Of a DNA stretch of 64,000 bases, positions 60,579-64,000 are shown piece by piece. Made by a program: the position numbers and the translations under genes. This DNA is from Rikenellaceae bacterium (lineage in GTDB: Bacteria; Bacteroidota; Bacteroidia; Bacteroidales; Rikenellaceae). Location: NCBI GenBank assembly GCA_015059955.1, contig SUZK01000001.1, positions 1 through 64,000 of the forward strand, in the 5' to 3' direction. Position 1 is the first letter of the stretch. Each line of letters starts with the position of its first letter. A model generated the notes under the pieces. That model worked only from the letters and a program-made list of their open reading frames with translations. It was not told the origin of the DNA and did no database searches.

Positions 60579-61442
60579 CTACTTGGCGTTGCGATATTGC
60601 TTTGGCGACATTCCCGTAACGCGCTTGAAGTACTTGCCGAAGAAGCTCTGGTTGGGGAAGTTAAGGGTTGAGGCAATCTGCTGTATGGTCATATCCGACG
60701 ACTGCAACATGGCGCGTGCTTCGAGTATCACGTGGTTCTCTATCCAGTCGCCTGCCGAGCGCCCCGTGTGCTCCTTTACGAGCTTCGATAGATACTTGGG
60801 CGTTATGCATAGCTTATCGGCATAGAAACCTATGAGTCTCTCTTCGCGATAGTGCTCCTGCACAAGCTCCATGAAGCGCTCCACTACGCTATTTTTGTAT
60901 GGTGCTTCGTTCTGCTTAGGGGTGCCGAACGAGCCTAAGCCACCGTAGTAGAATACGCGGATAAGGTTCTCAATGACTTGCAGACGGAAGGGGTTATCCT
61001 CGTTTGCTGCCGCACGATATAGTATGGCGTAGAAGATGCGTATGGGCTGCATCATGTCGGGTGTGACGATGCCCAGTGGGTTGTTGTACATCGCCATGTA
61101 TCGCTGTTGCCACCCTGGGAGGTTGAGCATATCGATAAAGCGCTTCGAGAGGGCTATGGCGTAGCCTTGTAGGTTGGGGCTGCACTCCATCTGCTCGATA
61201 ATCTGCCCAGGCATCAAGGTGAGGAGCATGGGGCTCTCTATGTCGTAGTCGTTGAGGTTTATACGCATTCGACAGTGCCCCGATGTGTATACCGCAATCA
61301 CGGCATGCTTTAACTTGCGAGGCTCGTGGTGACCCTCAGCAATCGAAGAGTGGTTGATTGATACTAACGCAAGGTCCTCGCCAATGATTATTGAGTCGTT
61401 GGGGATATTGTCGATGCCAATGTCATTGATAAACTCTTTCAT
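60579..61442 (-). CDS. AraC-family transcriptional regulator
   Basis: About 288 residues from the ATG at 61442 (MKEFINDIGIDNIPNDSIII). The longer reading from 61604 adds a hydrophobic stretch untypical of the family. An N-terminal cupin-like effector domain is followed by a C-terminal double helix-turn-helix: YADKLCITPKYLSKLVKEHTGRSAGDWI and MTIQQIASTLNFPNQSFFGKYFKRVTGMSPKQYR in outline. The target genes are unknown; it lies convergent to the BACON gene and divergent from murA. Confidence 0.9.
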   Translation of the reverse strand: MKEFINDIGIDNIPNDSIIIGEDLALVSINHSSIAEGHHEPRKLKHAVIAVYTSGHCRMRINLNDYDIESPMLLTLMPGQIIEQMECSPNLQGYAIALSKRFIDMLNLPGWQQRYMAMYNNPLGIVTPDMMQPIRIFYAILYRAAANEDNPFRLQVIENLIRVFYYGGLGSFGTPKQNEAPYKNSVVERFMELVQEHYREERLIGFYADKLCITPKYLSKLVKEHTGRSAGDWIENHVILEARAMLQSSDMTIQQIASTLNFPNQSFFGKYFKRVTGMSPKQYRNAK

Positions 61443-61648
61443 ACCTACTGTGATAAATATTTGTGTGGTGCAAAGTAATAAATTATAATTTAGACAAACA
61501 AACCAAATACGACTTATCAACCAATATATAGGCATAAATATCCCTAAAAAGAGTGTATTTTCAACCAAAGTCCAAAAAGAATAGACTAAATGGGGTATGG
61601 TCAAAATGTCGATTATCGGTCGATTGTTGAAAACTTCTGTACGTAAAT

Positions 61649-61681
61649 GTTGCTCATATCATACAATTTTTCGTATCTTTG
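61649..61681 (+). promoter_or_regulatory. Promoter of murA
   Basis: GTTG at 61649-61652, a 21-base spacer and TATCTTTG at 61674-61681. The ATG is 16 bases further. Confidence 0.7.
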
Positions 61682-61697
61682 ATAAAAATTTTGTGAT

Positions 61698-63008
61698 ATG
61701 GCACTATTTAAGGTAGAGGGTGGCAGACGTCTCAAGGGTGAGATTATGCCGCAGGGAGCTAAGAATGAGGCTCTTCAGATTATATGCGCAGCGTTGTTGA
61801 CCCCCGAGCGTGTGGTGTTGCACAACGTTCCCATCATCTCGGATGTCATGCAGCTCTTCGAGCTGTTGTCGGCCATGGGCGTTAAGGTTGAGCGCCTCAG
61901 CGACGACTGCTTTGCTCTGCAAGCTGACGATATAAACCTCGACTACCTACGTACGGCAGACTACCATAAGCGTTGCCGTCGTCTGCGAGGCTCGGTGATG
62001 ATGATTGGCCCGCTGCTCACACGCTTTGGCGTCGGCTTCATGCCTAAGCCTGGTGGCGATAAGATAGGTCGCCGTAGGTTGGATACCCACTTCCTCGGCT
62101 TCCAGAAACTCGGTGCCGAGTTCAACTTCGACATCAGCGACGAGTTCTATACCGTTGAGGCTAAGCGCCTGAAGGGTACATATATGCTCCTCGACGAGGC
62201 CTCGGTTACGGGTACTGCGAATATCGTCATGGCGGCAGTCTTGGCCGAGGGACGCACAACAATCTACAACGCAGCGTGCGAGCCCTACTTGCAGCAGTTG
62301 TGTAAGATGCTCAACCGCATGGGTGCCAAGATATCGGGTATCGCCTCTAACTTGCTTGTTATCGACGGCGTAGAGTCGTTGGGAGGCACGGAGCATACGA
62401 TGCTTCCAGATATGATTGAGGTGGGTAGCTTTATTGGTATGGCGGCAATGACACGCTCGGAGCTCACCATCAAGAATGTGTCGTACGACAACCTTGGTAT
62501 CATACCTCAGCAGTTTGCGCGTATGGGTATTCGCTTCGAGCAGCGTGGCGACGATATCTATATTCCACAGCAGGAGAATTATAGCATCGAGAGCTTCATT
62601 GATGGCTCTATTATGACCATTGCCGATGCACCATGGCCAGGCCTCACGCCCGATTTGCTCTCTATCTTCCTCGTTGTGGCAACGCAGGCTAAGGGCTCGG
62701 TACTTATCCACCAGAAGATGTTCGAGAGCCGCCTCTTCTTCGTCGATAAGCTTATCGACATGGGCGCACAGATTATCCTCTGCGACCCCCACCGTGCTAC
62801 GGTCATAGGCCTTGACCACCGTTTGCCTCTGCGTGCGGCGAATATGACATCCCCCGATATCCGTGCTGGCGTGGCGCTGCTTATAGCAGCTATGAGTGCT
62901 GAGGGTACAAGCACCATCCAGAATATCGAGCAGATAGACCGTGGCTATCGCGATATCGACAACCGCCTCAATGCCTTGGGTGCCAACATTATCCGATTAG
63001 ACGAGTAG
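61698..63008 (+). CDS. murA: UDP-N-acetylglucosamine 1-carboxyvinyltransferase, Asp-type
   Basis: A 436-residue enolpyruvyl transferase. QGAKNEALQIICAALLT near the start binds substrate. The active-site loop reads PGGDKIGRRRLDTH, so residue 121 is Asp where E. coli MurA has Cys115. Enzymes with Asp here, as in Mycobacterium, are not alkylated by fosfomycin. This is the first committed peptidoglycan step. It has its own promoter and is followed by a direct repeat before tdk. Confidence 0.95.
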   Translation: MALFKVEGGRRLKGEIMPQGAKNEALQIICAALLTPERVVLHNVPIISDVMQLFELLSAMGVKVERLSDDCFALQADDINLDYLRTADYHKRCRRLRGSVMMIGPLLTRFGVGFMPKPGGDKIGRRRLDTHFLGFQKLGAEFNFDISDEFYTVEAKRLKGTYMLLDEASVTGTANIVMAAVLAEGRTTIYNAACEPYLQQLCKMLNRMGAKISGIASNLLVIDGVESLGGTEHTMLPDMIEVGSFIGMAAMTRSELTIKNVSYDNLGIIPQQFARMGIRFEQRGDDIYIPQQENYSIESFIDGSIMTIADAPWPGLTPDLLSIFLVVATQAKGSVLIHQKMFESRLFFVDKLIDMGAQIILCDPHRATVIGLDHRLPLRAANMTSPDIRAGVALLIAAMSAEGTSTIQNIEQIDRGYRDIDNRLNALGANIIRLDE

Positions 63009-63020
63009 AAGTAAGAGGAT

Positions 63021-63110
63021 ATCCAAGGTGTGTGGCCATCTCATAAACTTGAGACTTACAGCAGAATAAAGACGACATCCAAGGTGTGTGGCCATCTCAT
63101 ACACTTGAAC
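63021..63110 (+). repeat. 56-bp tandem duplication between murA and tdk
   Basis: ATCCAAGGTGTGTGGCCATC with following CTCATAmACTTGA occurs at 63021 and again at 63077, period 56. The linkers (AGAATAAAGACGA, AGAATTAAGACGA) are also similar. No coding role seen. Confidence 0.85.
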
Positions 63111-63148
63111 CGTAGATTAGAATTAAGACGATATATATAGAATAAATT

Positions 63149-63718
63149 ATGTTTTTGGAGAGTAATAAGCATAAGGGCTGGATTGAGGTTATCTGCGGCT
63201 CGATGTTTTCGGGTAAGACCGAGGAGCTCATACGCCGTATGAAGCGCGCTCAGTTTGCTAACCTCAAGGTTGAGATTTTCAAGCCCTCGATAGATGTTCG
63301 CTATTCGGAGGAGAATGTGGTGTCGCACGATGCTAATGCCATACAGTCTACCCCTGTGGAGTCGGCGCAGAACATCCTGCTCATGGCATCGGATGTCGAT
63401 GTTGTTGGTATCGACGAGGCGCAGTTCTTTGATGAGGGTATCGTGGATGTATGCCGTCAGTTGGCTAATAGTGGTGTTCGCGTTATCGTTGCGGGCTTGG
63501 ATATGGACTATATGGGTGTTCCCTTTGGCCCTATGCCAGCGCTTATGGCTACGGCAGAGTATGTCACTAAGGTACACGCTATATGCGTGCGTTGTGGTGA
63601 CTTGGCGCACCACTCACACCGCCTCACTGCCGATGATAAGCAGGTGCTCTTGGGTGCTCACGACACCTATCAGCCCATCTGTCGCCACTGCTTTAACGAG
63701 CTTATGAATAAGAAGTAG
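63149..63718 (+). CDS. tdk: Thymidine kinase
   Basis: A 189-residue type II thymidine kinase. The P-loop is [14 protein letters not shown] near residues 16-29. [11 protein letters not shown] contains the catalytic Glu. Zinc ligands fall in CVRCGD and CRHC. It phosphorylates thymidine for salvage. The stop codon is 3 bases before the next start codon. Confidence 0.96.
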   Translation: MFLESNKHKGWIEVICGSMFSGKTEELIRRMKRAQFANLKVEIFKPSIDVRYSEENVVSHDANAIQSTPVESAQNILLMASDVDVVGIDEAQFFDEGIVDVCRQLANSGVRVIVAGLDMDYMGVPFGPMPALMATAEYVTKVHAICVRCGDLAHHSHRLTADDKQVLLGAHDTYQPICRHCFNELMNKK

Positions 63719-63721
63719 GGT

Positions 63722-64000
63722 ATGCAGAGAGCAGTAGAACAGTGCGTGGAGATACTCCGCGCGGGAGGAATCATCCTCTATCCAACAGATACGGTGTGGG
63801 GCATCGGCTGTGATGCCACTAATGCCGAGGCTGTGGCAAAGGTATATGCGCTCAAGCGTAGCGACGATAAGCGCTCTATGTTGTGCCTTATGCGTGATGC
63901 CGATATGGTTGTGCGCTATGTAAACCGCGCTCCGGGCATCGCCTTCGAGGTCATGGAGCTCTCGGATAAGCCCCTCACGGCCATCCTTCCAGGTGCTACG
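63722..64000 (+). CDS. Sua5/YrdC-family threonylcarbamoyl-AMP synthase, partial
   Basis: The first 93 codons, running off the window. ILYPTDTVWGIGCDATN and VYALKRSDDKRSMLCLM are YrdC/Sua5 motifs, and PLTAILPGAT ends the visible part. The family makes threonylcarbamoyl-adenylate for t6A in tRNA. The ATG at 63722 lies 3 bases after tdk, indicating coupling. Confidence 0.9.
   Translation, partial: MQRAVEQCVEILRAGGIILYPTDTVWGIGCDATNAEAVAKVYALKRSDDKRSMLCLMRDADMVVRYVNRAPGIAFEVMELSDKPLTAILPGAT

Overview
The window looks like a chromosomal segment of a Bacteroidales bacterium, most likely near Alistipes/Rikenellaceae; the genus is inference, the order is well supported. Several promoters fit the Bacteroidetes consensus TTTG-N19-20-TAnnTTTG. 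The gene families are also typical of the order: a radical-SAM/lipoprotein pair, PG0541- and PG_1098-type proteins, BACON-domain lipoproteins and a DUF6371-type zinc-ribbon remnant. Base composition is fairly even, apart from an AT-rich DpnI-type insert (24437-25451) and an AT-rich patch near 55440-55760. I saw no rRNA, tRNA, CRISPR array or intact transposase.

Layout. 1-4217 (minus): a partial gene, a 9-bp G-tract repeat, and an operon lipoprotein > radical SAM/SPASM > ABC ATPase > ABC permease. 4246-9252 (plus): a cold-shock protein, an inner-membrane protein joining an ExbD-like and a TonB C-terminal domain, a neighbour with the same membrane anchor but a different periplasmic domain, a porin and a YeiH-type transporter. 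9362-11713: ahpC-ahpF. 11973-18524 (minus): a tight seven-gene run (xerD, hydrolase, metallo-hydrolase, comEC, methyltransferase, DUF2520 protein, kdsC). 18595-26682: prmA-wbqC, a GH2 protein lacking both catalytic glutamates, then cvpA-rsgA-trmH, a DpnI homologue with a small partner, and an aminotransferase. 27009-28470: a Sel1/zinc-finger secreted protein and a candidate structured RNA. 28493-35423: a TetR-controlled RND efflux operon. 35424-38199: nested repeat elements, small secreted proteins and a candidate small RNA.

38200-49145: gpsA-pgi on minus; then mreB-mreC-mreD-mrdA-rodA-surE and a two-component system on plus. 49134-49642: a second repeat cluster. 49643-55173 (minus): groES-groEL behind a sigma-54-like promoter, then the operon hemerythrin protein > LuxR regulator > cutC > transglutaminase lipoprotein. 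55260-55985: a repeat-bounded element with 47-bp perfect inverted repeats and a broken zinc-ribbon gene. 56002-60370: two divergent BACON lipoproteins around six 20-bp tandem repeats. 60579-64000: an AraC regulator, murA (Asp at the usual Cys site), tdk and the start of a Sua5/YrdC gene.

Common themes are envelope building (mre/mrd, murA, kdsC, TonB and porin), stress handling (ahpCF, hemerythrin operon, groESL) and efflux. Three repeat families (A about 128 bp, B about 164 bp, C polypurine/polypyrimidine) fill the larger gaps. Several A copies sit directly on stop codons and carry terminator-like hairpins, and one A copy has inserted into a B copy. Functional statements rest on motif recognition by eye; no alignment or database search was run.
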